From NCBI GenBank assembly GCA_964606665.1, contig CAZSHS010000005.1:62001-126000 (forward strand): 64,000 nt of DNA. Reading direction: 5' to 3'. Below the pieces are notes generated by a model. The model saw only the letters and a program-made list of their open reading frames with translations. It had not been told where the DNA came from and did no database searches. Numbering within the stretch: the stretch's first letter is position 1; each line of letters opens with the position of its first letter. Position numbers and translations under genes: made by a program. This document shows, piece after piece, positions 16,356-24,640 of the stretch. Origin of the DNA: Aved-18 sp964606665. GTDB taxonomy: Bacteria > Cyanobacteriota > Vampirovibrionia > Obscuribacterales > Obscuribacteraceae.

Positions 16356-16902
16356 TAACCGTGGTCCAATCCATTTTGTCGTCGAAATCGCCTTTGTCGT
16401 TCGATGTCCTCTCGTATTTCACAAGCGGCTGTCCATCCGTAAATCCACCGTCTGGCGTTCCTCTACCCGAATTCAAACTGATATCAATATATGCGCCAGT
16501 TGCGCCAAACATGCCATCGGGCAATCGTTTTGCTTCGAAGCGAATTTTGTTGCGGTCTTTCACCACATACTGAGTTACTTCCATCACTTTGTCTGTAGAC
16601 ACTGTGCCTACGTTGTGACCATTTAAATTAATAGTGACGTTATAGGGTGAGCGGTCGCCGACGCGTGATTTAATAAAATACTGATGTTTAAGTCCGCCAC
16701 CAAAGAGTCCGGCAGCTCCGCCTTCTATCGGGACAAATGTTTGCATGTAGCCGTAACCAAAACCTGCACCCCCTGCAATCAAAGCCAGAACCCCCACTAT
16801 CATGGGGAACGGTGAACCGCCCGATTTTTTAGTCCCGGTTTTCAAATTGGGATTTGGATTAGGAGCGCCACCCGAAGCGGAACCGCCTGTGCTGTCTGTC
16901 AT
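16348..16902 (-). CDS. Membrane-anchored protein of unknown function (SLH operon)
   Basis: 184 residues. A Gly/Pro/Asn/Ser-rich cytoplasmic N-terminus (about 1-32), one membrane helix (about 33-55, MIVGVLALIAGGAGFGYGYM) and an exported domain of about 125 residues rich in beta-type sequence (YNVTINLNGHNVGTV, YIDISLN). No known family. It is first in a three-gene operon with the SLH protein. The preceding 92 bases (16903-16994) must hold its promoter, but no clear boxes are seen. Confidence 0.65.
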   Translation of the reverse strand: MTDSTGGSASGGAPNPNPNLKTGTKKSGGSPFPMIVGVLALIAGGAGFGYGYMQTFVPIEGGAAGLFGGGLKHQYFIKSRVGDRSPYNVTINLNGHNVGTVSTDKVMEVTQYVVKDRNKIRFEAKRLPDGMFGATGAYIDISLNSGRGTPDGGFTDGQPLVKYERTSNDKGDFDDKMDWTTVNE

Positions 16903-16994
16903 TTGTTTGTGACCCGATTAAATACAGTAAACAAACGCTTATATTAGCAGTTCTGTGCGAGCCGAAACACTTTGGAACTGGTTGCAATGTGCCA

Positions 16995-17275
16995 CTATTT
17001 GGCGAGAACAACCATTTGACCACCAGACAAAATGACTATCAAAAACATCCCGACAGTTGGAAGATGGGACATCATCATAAGAAGGGTGCTCGCTGCAAAG
17101 AAAATCAGAATATCTCGCCAAATCTTTTCATCATCAAGTAAAAAAGCGGCGGAAGGTTCAAAAAGACGGTGCAGAGTGCGAAACTGTCTAAAATGCGCAC
17201 ATCGGTCTTTTTCGTGTACAAAAGACGGAGCGATACAATTGACACACCAAGCGCAATCCAGAAAACAAGTTGCAT
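16995..17275 (-). pseudogene. Small multi-pass membrane protein gene with a 1-base frameshift
   Basis: The stop of the dehydrogenase and this ATG overlap as TAATG (17277-17273). The frame runs 56 codons (MQLVFWIALGVSIVSL onward) to a TGA at 17107-17105. Another frame continues with convincing membrane sequence (ILIFFAASTLLMMM, VGMFLIVILSGGQMVVLAK) to a TAG at 16997-16995. Adding one base to the A6 run at 17140-17145 (T6 in the coding sense) joins both into a clean 93-residue protein with about four hydrophobic segments and a polar loop LDDEKIWRD. It is either a sequencing/assembly homopolymer error, a real mutation or a phase-variable tract. Family not recognised. Confidence 0.65.
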
Positions 17276-18144
17276 TATTTCTGGTACGCCAGAATCATCG
17301 ACTGCGTTCCAGATTTTTCTACATTAGCACCGTATTTGATACCGTCAGCAAATTTCTCAAGTGAAAGATCGACACCTGGTAATGACAAATCTTGCGATGA
17401 ATCTTTCACCAAATTTAAATCTTTGAGCATGTGCCCTAATCTGAATCCGGGCGCAAGATCATCTTTTGTAATGCGCGGTCCAAGCGTGCTCAACGCCCAG
17501 GAAGCGGCTGCCCCTGCTCCGCAAATTTCGACAATCATTTGACGGTCGATTTCCATTTTGTCGGCTAAGGCGAATGCTTCGCAAACCGCGACAAGATTTA
17601 CGGCGCATAAAACTTGATTGCACAATTTGACTGCTTGCCCGGATCCATGTGGTCCACATAAACGAACGCTTTTGCCCATGCACTCAAAATATGGCAAAGT
17701 CTTTTCGTAAGCTTCTTTGTCACCACCGACCATAATAGTGAGTGTGCCTTCGCGCGCACCGACATCACCACCTGAAACAGGTGCATCGAGAAAATGCAAA
17801 TCTTTTTCTTTGAGCTTAGCTGCAAACTTCTTCGAACACTCAGGTCCGGTTGTTGCCATGTCGACAATGATGGCGCCTTTTTTAGCATTGTCTGCAACAC
17901 CATCTTTGCCAAGGATAATTTCGTCCAGATCTTTTTCTTCTGACAAACAAGTAAAAATGATGTCAGCGTCTTTGACAGCTTCAGCTATTGATTTGGCGTT
18001 CGTACAGCCAGCACCTAAAGCTCGCTTTAAATTTGCACTTTCCTGACTTCGGTTCCAGACTGTGCAAGGATGTCCCTTCTTCGCCAGGTTAGCAGCCATG
18101 CCACCACCCATAATGCCAATGCCCAAATATGCTAATTTGTTCAC
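17275..18144 (-). CDS. NAD(P)-dependent beta-hydroxyacid dehydrogenase (GlxR/HIBADH family)
   Basis: 289 residues, full length. N-terminal Rossmann loop GIGIMGGGMAANL, substrate loop DAPVSGGDVGAREGTL, and the catalytic Lys region GSGQAVKLCNQ near 170. Members reduce or oxidise beta-hydroxyacids such as tartronate semialdehyde or 3-hydroxyisobutyrate; some act on succinic semialdehyde/glyoxylate (GLYR). The substrate cannot be told. GTG start with GGAA upstream. It starts 3 bases after the HTH-fusion stop, and its stop overlaps the next small membrane gene, so the three look like one transcription unit. Confidence 0.88.
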   Translation of the reverse strand: MNKLAYLGIGIMGGGMAANLAKKGHPCTVWNRSQESANLKRALGAGCTNAKSIAEAVKDADIIFTCLSEEKDLDEIILGKDGVADNAKKGAIIVDMATTGPECSKKFAAKLKEKDLHFLDAPVSGGDVGAREGTLTIMVGGDKEAYEKTLPYFECMGKSVRLCGPHGSGQAVKLCNQVLCAVNLVAVCEAFALADKMEIDRQMIVEICGAGAAASWALSTLGPRITKDDLAPGFRLGHMLKDLNLVKDSSQDLSLPGVDLSLEKFADGIKYGANVEKSGTQSMILAYQK

Positions 18145-18147
18145 TTT

Positions 18148-18624
18148 TTAAATTCCGTTATCTGCTAATTCACCAATATTCTTAATTCTATATCTGCGCT
18201 TTTCTGGAAACTTCGCAATGAGTTCGAGTTTACCACCCATTGCCTCTAAGTATTTTCTGACAGAGCTGACATAAACATCCTCCCTACGCTCAAATTTAGA
18301 AATGTCACCTTGACCAAGTTCAAGTCTCGCTGCCATTTCTGTTTGCGAAATAGCAAGGGCTTTCCTCATTTCCTGCAAAGACAATTCATGAGCGATTAGT
18401 TTTTTGGCCTTCTCATTTATACGCTCCTGACTTTCAGGCGGAAGACTTGTTTCCATTAAATTCGGTAATTTGGCTCCTTTTAAAGTGTCAACTTTAGATC
18501 TCCCAAGAAAAGTCCCCTTCTTTTCCAATAACTTCAGCTCAGCAACAATATCGTTTCTAAGCATAGAGTTTTGTACATCCAACCGCTCTTCGAACTTAGG
18601 TACCAAAACCAAATCCCATGGCAT
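18148..18624 (-). CDS. Fused HigB-like toxin fragment and HigA-like (XRE) antitoxin
   Basis: From the ATG at 18624 (frame open to 18708) the first 60 or so residues match the start of phage-Gp49/HigB-type RelE toxins: FEERLD, LRNDIVAELKLLEKKG, LGRSKVDTLKGAKLPNLME. The toxin then breaks off where its catalytic C-terminal half should begin. After METS the sequence becomes a HigA-type antitoxin: LPPESQERI, AHELSLQEMRKAL, helix-turn-helix ISQTEMAARLELGQGDISKFERR, VSSVRKYLEAMGGKLELIAKF. An internal deletion seems to have fused the two genes in frame. The DNA-binding part is complete, so it may still repress. GGAAGGA lies 13 bases before the ATG. Confidence 0.75.
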   Translation of the reverse strand: MPWDLVLVPKFEERLDVQNSMLRNDIVAELKLLEKKGTFLGRSKVDTLKGAKLPNLMETSLPPESQERINEKAKKLIAHELSLQEMRKALAISQTEMAARLELGQGDISKFERREDVYVSSVRKYLEAMGGKLELIAKFPEKRRYRIKNIGELADNGI

Positions 18625-18743
18625 AAAATCAATATATTCCTTCCAAGCCATATTATCAACACAAGATGACCATACGGCGAAAGATGTACAAATTTGATTG
18701 TGAGCCACAATTTGACTATTTCAAGTGTTTCTGGCGTGAATTC

Positions 18744-18765
18744 ATCTTGAAAAACATTTCAAGAT
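18744..18765. repeat. Perfect inverted repeat upstream of the HigB-HigA fusion
   Basis: ATCTTGAAA (18744-18752) and TTTCAAGAT (18757-18765) with loop AACA. It lies between the recG stop and the fusion gene; a further ATTTCAAG copy occurs near 18718. It could be the operator of the former toxin-antitoxin locus or a recG 3' hairpin. No T-run follows on the minus strand. Confidence 0.5.
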
Positions 18766-18770
18766 AAAGT

Positions 18771-21458
18771 CTAACCTGAGCGCATAATTTCTATTTCGCC
18801 AGCATCAACGTGTTTATTCAAGAGCGGCTTGAGCTGCTTAAGTTCATCCGACTCTAATTCGGGATCTTCTTTGACAATTGCAATGGCAGTATTGCGTGCA
18901 AGTTCCAAAATTTCTGTGTCTTGCACAAGGTCTGCAAGTATCAAGTCAGGCAGTCCGCTTTGTCTGAAACCTAGATATTCACCAGGTCCGCGGATTTCTA
19001 AATCTTTTTCTGCCACCACAAATCCATCATTTGTTTTGGTCAAAATTTCTAATCGATCTCGTGTTTGCTGCGACTTTTGTTCTGATACTAAAAAGCAATA
19101 AGATTGTTCTGAATTTCGACCAACACGACCGCGCAACTGGTGCAACTGAGCCAATCCAAATCGGTCAGCGTTTTCGATAATCATCACAGTTGCGTTTGGA
19201 ACATCAACTCCGACTTCGACTACAGTGGTCGTGACTAAAATTTGAAACTTGCCGTCTCTAAAGCGCTCCATTACTGCGTCTTTTTCGGCAGGTACTAATT
19301 TGCCGTGCATTAAATCAAAAGTAATTTTCGGTTTGCCTTTGTGTGAACCGTTGAATTCTTCTTGCAGTTTTTCGAACTCTTTGGTGGCAGCTTTTGCAGA
19401 TAAAGTTTCAGATTCATCGATAAGCGGAAAGACAATATAAGCTTGTCTGCCGCGCGCAATCTCACTTAAGACTATTTGCCAGAATTCTTTTTTCTGAGAT
19501 GGTCTAAATAGTCTGGTATCAATAGGCTTTCTACCAGGTGGAAGTTCGTCGATTTCGGATACATCAAGATCGCCATGAATAGTCATTGCAAGCGTTCTTG
19601 GAATTGGTGTAGCTGTCATAGTTAAAAGTTCGGGACTGCGACTTTTACCTTTCAGTCTTGCGCGTTGTTTAACGCCAAATCTATGCTGCTCGTCAATTAC
19701 TATTAGTCCGAGATTTTGAAACTCAACTGCATCTTCCAAGAGCGCATGAGTGCCAACGGCTATGTGCGCCTGTCCGCCAAACAAAGCTTGATGGACTTCG
19801 CGACGTTGCTTAGCGCCCTGCTTTCCAACTACTAAAACAGTGCTCAATCCAAGTGGAGTCAAAAAATTCTGGAATTGTCTGAAGTGTTGTTCAGCCAAGA
19901 TTTCAGTAGGTGCCATGACGGCAACCTGAAAACCATTTTCTATTGCTACAAGACACGACATTAAAGCGACGATTGTTTTTCCAGATCCGACATCACCTTG
20001 AATCAATCTGTGCAACGGCTTGTTGTCAGCTAAATCGCGAGCAATCTCGCCGAACACTCGCTCTTGTGCTCCGGTCAATGTATAAGGCAGCGAAGCTCTC
20101 AATCGACTTACAAGGCCATCAGATTTTTCAGTGTATGTTAGCGCAAGTGCATTTTCTTGCTGCGAATATTTGTAGCGTCTATGCGCCATTTGCAATTGAA
20201 TCGAGAATAACTCATCGAAAACCAGACGGTATCTGGCATTATCTTTCGATTCTTCATCGTCTGGAAAGTGAATGCCTTTGTAAGCATCACAAAGAGTCAC
20301 CATATGTAGTGGCTCACGAATTGACTCTGGCAAATAATCTTTTACAAGATTGCCATATTTTTCAAGTGCATTGTGCACTATGTTTCTAAAATGTCTGAGC
20401 GAGAGTCCTTCGGTCAATGGGTAGACAGGCACAAGCCGACCGGCATGAAGACTGGCTTGCGACTCTTCATCTGAGCCTAAATCGCCTCCGGCAAATCCAA
20501 GAATTTCAATCTCAGCATTTTTCAATTGCAATTTTCCGGCAAAACTATCTCGCTCGACCACACCCGAGGCAAGCACTTGCGCACCCTTCGGAAACTGATC
20601 TTTATATCTATCAAGCAAGAACTTATTGGATCTGCCACCAATGAATCTTGTGACAGCAATGCTTCCCGTGCCGTCGGTAATGACTACAGTCAGAATGGAA
20701 ACGTTTTTGTTTCTCGATTGATAAGCATTAGTCGATCTGATCATTCCGATGATACTTGCTTCTTGTCCATGTTCAAGCGCTTTTATGGGAAGTCTGTTTT
20801 TAAAATCTAGATGTCTGCGCGGATAGTGCTTGAGTAATTGGTCGACGTTTGTGATTCCAAGCTTCGCCAAAATTTGGACCAACTTGGGACCGACGCCCTT
20901 GACGAATTGCACCGAAATTTCTGTGAGCGAATTTGCGTCTTTTACTTCTTTTGGAATCTCAACCGTTATCGGTTCAGGTTTCTTGCTGAGGGTAGAGGGT
21001 TGTCGTTTGTCTTCGTTTGAGCCATTTCCTTTTAAAGATGTTTTTTTCGATCCCGCCTCTGAAACTTCAACCGATATCGGTTTAGTTTTTTGTTCGACAC
21101 TTGAACTCGTCGCGCCTTCGTTGCTAACGCCCACGTCATCGGTCGCAGCAGTTTCATCTGTATCATCCAAAGCGATAAAGTGAGGAGCCAACAATTCTTC
21201 GGCACGCCTAACGACAGAAATGCGAGTTGCCACATCCAGATTGACGTAGGCGCGAAACAAGCCTCGAATAGTAATCCAGGTAGATTCAAGCGGGTATCTT
21301 TTAGACAGACGTGCTGCAGTTTGACGCATGAAAACAGAAAATGTCGTTCGCTTTCCTTGAAAGTCGGCATAACGCGTTTTGCGCTCCAACAAAATCGCCT
21401 TGCGAACGGCTCTTAAGAGGGCATCTTTATTTAGATTTTCTTGCACCAGTGGAGGCAC
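18771..21458 (-). CDS. recG: ATP-dependent DNA helicase RecG with N-terminal extension
   Basis: Branch-migration helicase that remodels stalled forks and Holliday junctions. 895 residues against about 690 in E. coli; the extra length is an N-terminal region (about 1-190) with a helical domain and an acidic Ser/Thr-rich linker, as in cyanobacterial RecG. Then the wedge OB fold (FVKGVGPKLVQIL onward), Walker A GDVGSGKT, DEQHRFGV (motif II), TATPIPRTLAMT (motif III), TTTVVEVGVDVPNATVM (motif V) and QLRGRVGR (motif VI), and the C-terminal RecG wedge-contact region GPGEYLGFRQSG. No upstream overlap with another gene. Confidence 0.96.
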   Translation of the reverse strand: MPPLVQENLNKDALLRAVRKAILLERKTRYADFQGKRTTFSVFMRQTAARLSKRYPLESTWITIRGLFRAYVNLDVATRISVVRRAEELLAPHFIALDDTDETAATDDVGVSNEGATSSSVEQKTKPISVEVSEAGSKKTSLKGNGSNEDKRQPSTLSKKPEPITVEIPKEVKDANSLTEISVQFVKGVGPKLVQILAKLGITNVDQLLKHYPRRHLDFKNRLPIKALEHGQEASIIGMIRSTNAYQSRNKNVSILTVVITDGTGSIAVTRFIGGRSNKFLLDRYKDQFPKGAQVLASGVVERDSFAGKLQLKNAEIEILGFAGGDLGSDEESQASLHAGRLVPVYPLTEGLSLRHFRNIVHNALEKYGNLVKDYLPESIREPLHMVTLCDAYKGIHFPDDEESKDNARYRLVFDELFSIQLQMAHRRYKYSQQENALALTYTEKSDGLVSRLRASLPYTLTGAQERVFGEIARDLADNKPLHRLIQGDVGSGKTIVALMSCLVAIENGFQVAVMAPTEILAEQHFRQFQNFLTPLGLSTVLVVGKQGAKQRREVHQALFGGQAHIAVGTHALLEDAVEFQNLGLIVIDEQHRFGVKQRARLKGKSRSPELLTMTATPIPRTLAMTIHGDLDVSEIDELPPGRKPIDTRLFRPSQKKEFWQIVLSEIARGRQAYIVFPLIDESETLSAKAATKEFEKLQEEFNGSHKGKPKITFDLMHGKLVPAEKDAVMERFRDGKFQILVTTTVVEVGVDVPNATVMIIENADRFGLAQLHQLRGRVGRNSEQSYCFLVSEQKSQQTRDRLEILTKTNDGFVVAEKDLEIRGPGEYLGFRQSGLPDLILADLVQDTEILELARNTAIAIVKEDPELESDELKQLKPLLNKHVDAGEIEIMRSG

Positions 21459-21619
21459 GCAATAAACTCGATGTGGGGAAAGACTGGACCCTTTGCCAAC
21501 TAGAGTAAATTATCCAGGCGTCAATTACCATACAAAAAGACGTTATTTTCTGCCCGATAATGCGCATTTCATTTCCAAACGCATATACGCAATGCATTCG
21601 AAGCTCAAGAAGAATGGAT

Positions 21620-22198
21620 TTATTGTAAGCGGTTTAAAATCAACTTCGAAATAGCTTTCAAGGTGGCAAATACACCAAGACCTTCTGAAGCAACAGCTTC
21701 GAACGAAGGAACTTGACGGCTATTCATTTCACGCTCCATACGCTCAATTGGCATGGCGTTTGCCAAGTCGCGTTTGTTGTATTGGAGCACCCAGGGAATG
21801 CTATCGAGAGTCAAGCTGTATTCAGCCAAGTTCTCGACCATGTTTTGCAAAGATTCGCCATTGTCCTTGGAGCGCATCGCGTCCGAGTCAGCTACGAAGA
21901 TTACTCCGTCTACACCATTCAAAATCAGTTTGCGGCTGGCGTTATACTCGACCTGACCTGGAACTGTATAAAGTGAGAATCTAGTTTTGAATCCCTGCAC
22001 CGAACCCAAGTCGAGAGGCAGGAAGTCGAAGAAAAGTGTACGTTCAGTTTCTGTAGCCAAGCTGATTAGTTCGCCGCGCGTAGTGGGCGCCAGTTGACTG
22101 TGTATATACTTCAAGTTCGTGGTTTTGCCACCAAGACCGGTGCCATAATAAACGATTTTGCAGTTGATTTCTCGCGCCGCGTAGTTAACGAGTGCCAT
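21620..22198 (-). CDS. MglA-like Ras-family GTPase
   Basis: 192-residue bacterial small GTPase of the MglA type. P-loop GTGLGGKT (19-26), the switch region with TVPGQ (78-82) where Ras has DTAGQ, and the NKRD specificity motif (141-144); ASEGLGVF is the last G-box region. Homologues set cell polarity and drive gliding or twitching in Myxococcus and Thermus, usually with the GAP MglB. No MglB (roadblock) gene is in this window. Monocistronic by position; the cellular role here is inference. Confidence 0.88.
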   Translation of the reverse strand: MALVNYAAREINCKIVYYGTGLGGKTTNLKYIHSQLAPTTRGELISLATETERTLFFDFLPLDLGSVQGFKTRFSLYTVPGQVEYNASRKLILNGVDGVIFVADSDAMRSKDNGESLQNMVENLAEYSLTLDSIPWVLQYNKRDLANAMPIERMEREMNSRQVPSFEAVASEGLGVFATLKAISKLILNRLQ

Positions 22199-22599
22199 TA
22201 CTTATTTTGAGCTTCCTAACCAACAAGCTACCCAGAGTTACAGACGACAGGCTCAAATTTACAGGATGGCAATCTTGACATCGCCAAACCAGTGCTGTCA
22301 TATGACATTGATACCACGATCACGAACACATTAGAAGCCTTGATAAATCAAGTCAATGAACATGACAACTAATACATTCCTAGAAACTGGCTTAAACCCT
22401 CCAAGCGTGAACTTTTATGACTGAAATAGCAATATTCAAATAATATTTGGATATATTGCCGGACCCCAAGCGGTACAGGTGCTAGAATTTCCTCTTTGCT
22501 CACTATCGTTGAATAGTTGGGCCGTCCGGAATGATTACCCGGTAGTTATCGGACGTATTGCTCTTTGGGCAACAGTATCAGGATAGAAAAGGCAAGAAT
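22199..22599 (+). other. Divergent intergenic region with structured rpmB leader
   Basis: No gene is supported in these 401 bases. The rpmB-proximal part shows a possible stem-loop, CGTCCG (22523-22528) with CGGACG (22550-22555) enclosing TAC-CCG-GTA, and a smaller one, ACTAT/ATAGT (22502-22516). A protein-binding leader controlling L28 synthesis is possible but unproven. The mglA-proximal half shows nothing clear. Confidence 0.35.
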
Positions 22600-22803
22600 A
22601 TGGCTAAGCGTTGTGATGTATGCGAAAAGGGACCGACAACCGGTTACAACTACTCATTCCTTCGTTCGCACTATAACCCCCAGAACAAAAGACGTTGGAT
22701 TCCAAATCTTCAGTCTGTGAGAGCTCGTGTCGGTCAGACAGTGAAGCGCATGAAAGTTTGCACTTCCTGCATCAAAGCCGGTAAAGTTTCCCGCGCTGTT
22801 TAA
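22600..22803 (+). CDS. rpmB: 50S ribosomal protein L28 (zinc-binding form)
   Basis: 67 residues. It begins MAKRCDVCEKGPTTG and keeps the L28 core HYNPQNKRRWIPNLQ. Two CxxC pairs (Cys5/Cys8 and Cys54/Cys57) show the zinc-ribbon version. The ATG at 22600 is the family start; the open frame continues 14 codons upstream without similarity. Monocistronic, convergent with hslO. Confidence 0.95.
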   Translation: MAKRCDVCEKGPTTGYNYSFLRSHYNPQNKRRWIPNLQSVRARVGQTVKRMKVCTSCIKAGKVSRAV

Positions 22804-22807
22804 AAGT

Positions 22808-23689
22808 TTAGATAGATCCGCCGCCTGCTAGGTCGAGCAATCTGTCTTTTCCAATGTGATAATGCTCGTTGCAGTAATGGCAGCGCCCTTCGGCTTGCCC
22901 GTCTTCTTCTGCCATAGATAAAATTTCTGACCGAGGAAAAATCTTCAAAGCCTCAGTAAATCGCTCCGGCGAGCATTTACAGGCGAATCTTACTGGCTTC
23001 TCTTCGGTAAGCATGAGCACGTCTGAACCCGAGAGAATACGTTTTAAAATTCCTTCAAGCCCCATGCCACGACGCATGAGGAAAGTAAAACTACCAAAGG
23101 TCGTTATATTGTTTTCAATCTGACAAATAGTTTCTTCATCGTGATCTGGTAAGAGTCGAACAATTAAACCGCCAGCCGCCTCGACTCCGTTTTTGGAAAG
23201 ATGGGCACCTACCACCACAATCGATCCTGCCTGGTCTGAATACACCAAATAACGATTGACGTCTTCACCCACCTCGCCTGAAAGAAGCTCGACAGTAGAC
23301 ACATAGCAGCGTCCTGAGCCGTTATCGAGCGTCACTTGAAGAGTGCCTTGCGATCCAATAGCGCCCCCAACATCAAAATTCCCCAGGGAGTTAAGCGGTA
23401 ACTCGACCTGGGGATTTTCTACATAGCCTCTAACTGTACCTTTTGGTGAAGCATCGACAAATACTTCTCCCAGGGGGCCGTTGCCACTAAACCTGAGTGC
23501 AACCTGTCCCTCTCGGCAAAGCATCGGGGCAAGAAGCACTCCGGCTGTCAGCGCCCTGCCCAGAGCCGCTGTTGCTGTAAAACTAAGTCCATGTCTTTTT
23601 CTTGCTTCTTCGACCAGATTAGTAGTGGTCGCTATGACGACGAGAATCTTCCCGTCGGAAGTCATTGCCTTGAGAATTTCATCTTTCAT
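22808..23689 (-). CDS. hslO: Redox-regulated chaperone Hsp33
   Basis: 293-residue cytosolic holdase that is activated when oxidation releases zinc from its C-terminal cysteines. The four cysteines are present as FACKCSPE and GRCHYCNEHY (CxC and CxxC). The N-terminal domain has typical motifs LGRALTAGVLLAPMLC and GPLGEVFVDASPKGTVRGYV. The ATG at 23689 has GAGG 9 bases upstream; an in-frame TTG five codons earlier is less likely. It lies 69 bases after prmC on the same strand and may share its transcript. Fits the oxidative-stress theme with katG. Confidence 0.95.
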   Translation of the reverse strand: MKDEILKAMTSDGKILVVIATTTNLVEEARKRHGLSFTATAALGRALTAGVLLAPMLCREGQVALRFSGNGPLGEVFVDASPKGTVRGYVENPQVELPLNSLGNFDVGGAIGSQGTLQVTLDNGSGRCYVSTVELLSGEVGEDVNRYLVYSDQAGSIVVVGAHLSKNGVEAAGGLIVRLLPDHDEETICQIENNITTFGSFTFLMRRGMGLEGILKRILSGSDVLMLTEEKPVRFACKCSPERFTEALKIFPRSEILSMAEEDGQAEGRCHYCNEHYHIGKDRLLDLAGGGSI

Positions 23690-23758
23690 GTAGATGCCTC
23701 GCAATAAGCCTTCTTCAATTATTTTAACAGTTGTTAAGGTTTTGACAACAGCTCGAGG

Positions 23759-24640
23759 CTAGCTTTTAATCTGACTTGCAGCAGATCTAGCACAAAACAC
23801 TCTAGGCAATCCGTTCAGATCCTTTTCGATATAACCTTCTTGCCATCCGCATTGAGCAAACAGATCCGGAACGCTATCTGATTGATAATCGCCAATTTCA
23901 AGTGCTACAAAACGGGTTATATCCACTGCGCGCGCGGCTATTTCCTGATAGAAGGATAGCCCTTCTTCACCTCCGCCAAAGAGCGCTTCGTGAGGTTCGA
24001 ATTTGATAATCTCTGGAGCTAGCTCAGATTTATGAGTCATTGGAATGTAGGGCGGGTTAGAAATTATCAGGTCATAAGTGCCCTTACCTTGCAGGTCCCA
24101 CCAGGTCGAACTGCGATGAAGGTCTAGTCGGTCTTGAACGTTTAAGAGCGTTGCATTTTTGAGAGCACACTCAAGTGCACGGTCTGAAATATCTGTGGCA
24201 GTGCCTTTTAACAAAGGAAACTTAGCAAGCAGGCTTGCGCTTATGGCACCGGTTCCAATACCAATTTCAAGAATAGAGCCAGCCGCTAAATTATTTTTGG
24301 TGATGATATCAACTGCTTCTACCACTAGCATTTCGGTATCCACTCGAGGAATAAAAACGCCAGGCAAAACAAATAATTTGTGCCCCATAAAATGTGCACT
24401 ACCCAAGCAATATTGGATAGGCTCTCGTTTTTCGCGACGCAAAATAATACCGATGATTTTCTCAGACATATCATCGTCTACTTCAAAATCAAATGTATGC
24501 AATTGCTTCAACGCAATGCCGCATACGTGCTCGATTATCAAAGCAGCTTCGATTTTTGCTTCGGATTTATCTATCCCAAAAGAAACAAGTCGCTCAACAA
24601 TTTCTCTATAAGCGCCGCTGGCGCTAGCATTTTTAGACAC
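23759..24640 (-). CDS. prmC: Release factor glutamine methyltransferase PrmC
   Basis: Methylates the Gln of the GGQ motif of peptide release factors. 293 residues: an N-terminal helical domain, SAM loop EIGIGTG (125-131), substrate-binding IPRVDTE and catalytic NPPY (195-198). Its start shares one base with the prfA stop, so the enzyme and its substrate are co-translated, a widespread arrangement. Confidence 0.96.
   Translation of the reverse strand: MSKNASASGAYREIVERLVSFGIDKSEAKIEAALIIEHVCGIALKQLHTFDFEVDDDMSEKIIGIILRREKREPIQYCLGSAHFMGHKLFVLPGVFIPRVDTEMLVVEAVDIITKNNLAAGSILEIGIGTGAISASLLAKFPLLKGTATDISDRALECALKNATLLNVQDRLDLHRSSTWWDLQGKGTYDLIISNPPYIPMTHKSELAPEIIKFEPHEALFGGGEEGLSFYQEIAARAVDITRFVALEIGDYQSDSVPDLFAQCGWQEGYIEKDLNGLPRVFCARSAASQIKS

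Noticed and set aside
22199..22599. Small RNA gene
   Set aside because: No promoter-plus-terminator pair encloses the hairpins; a leader element for rpmB is the more cautious reading.
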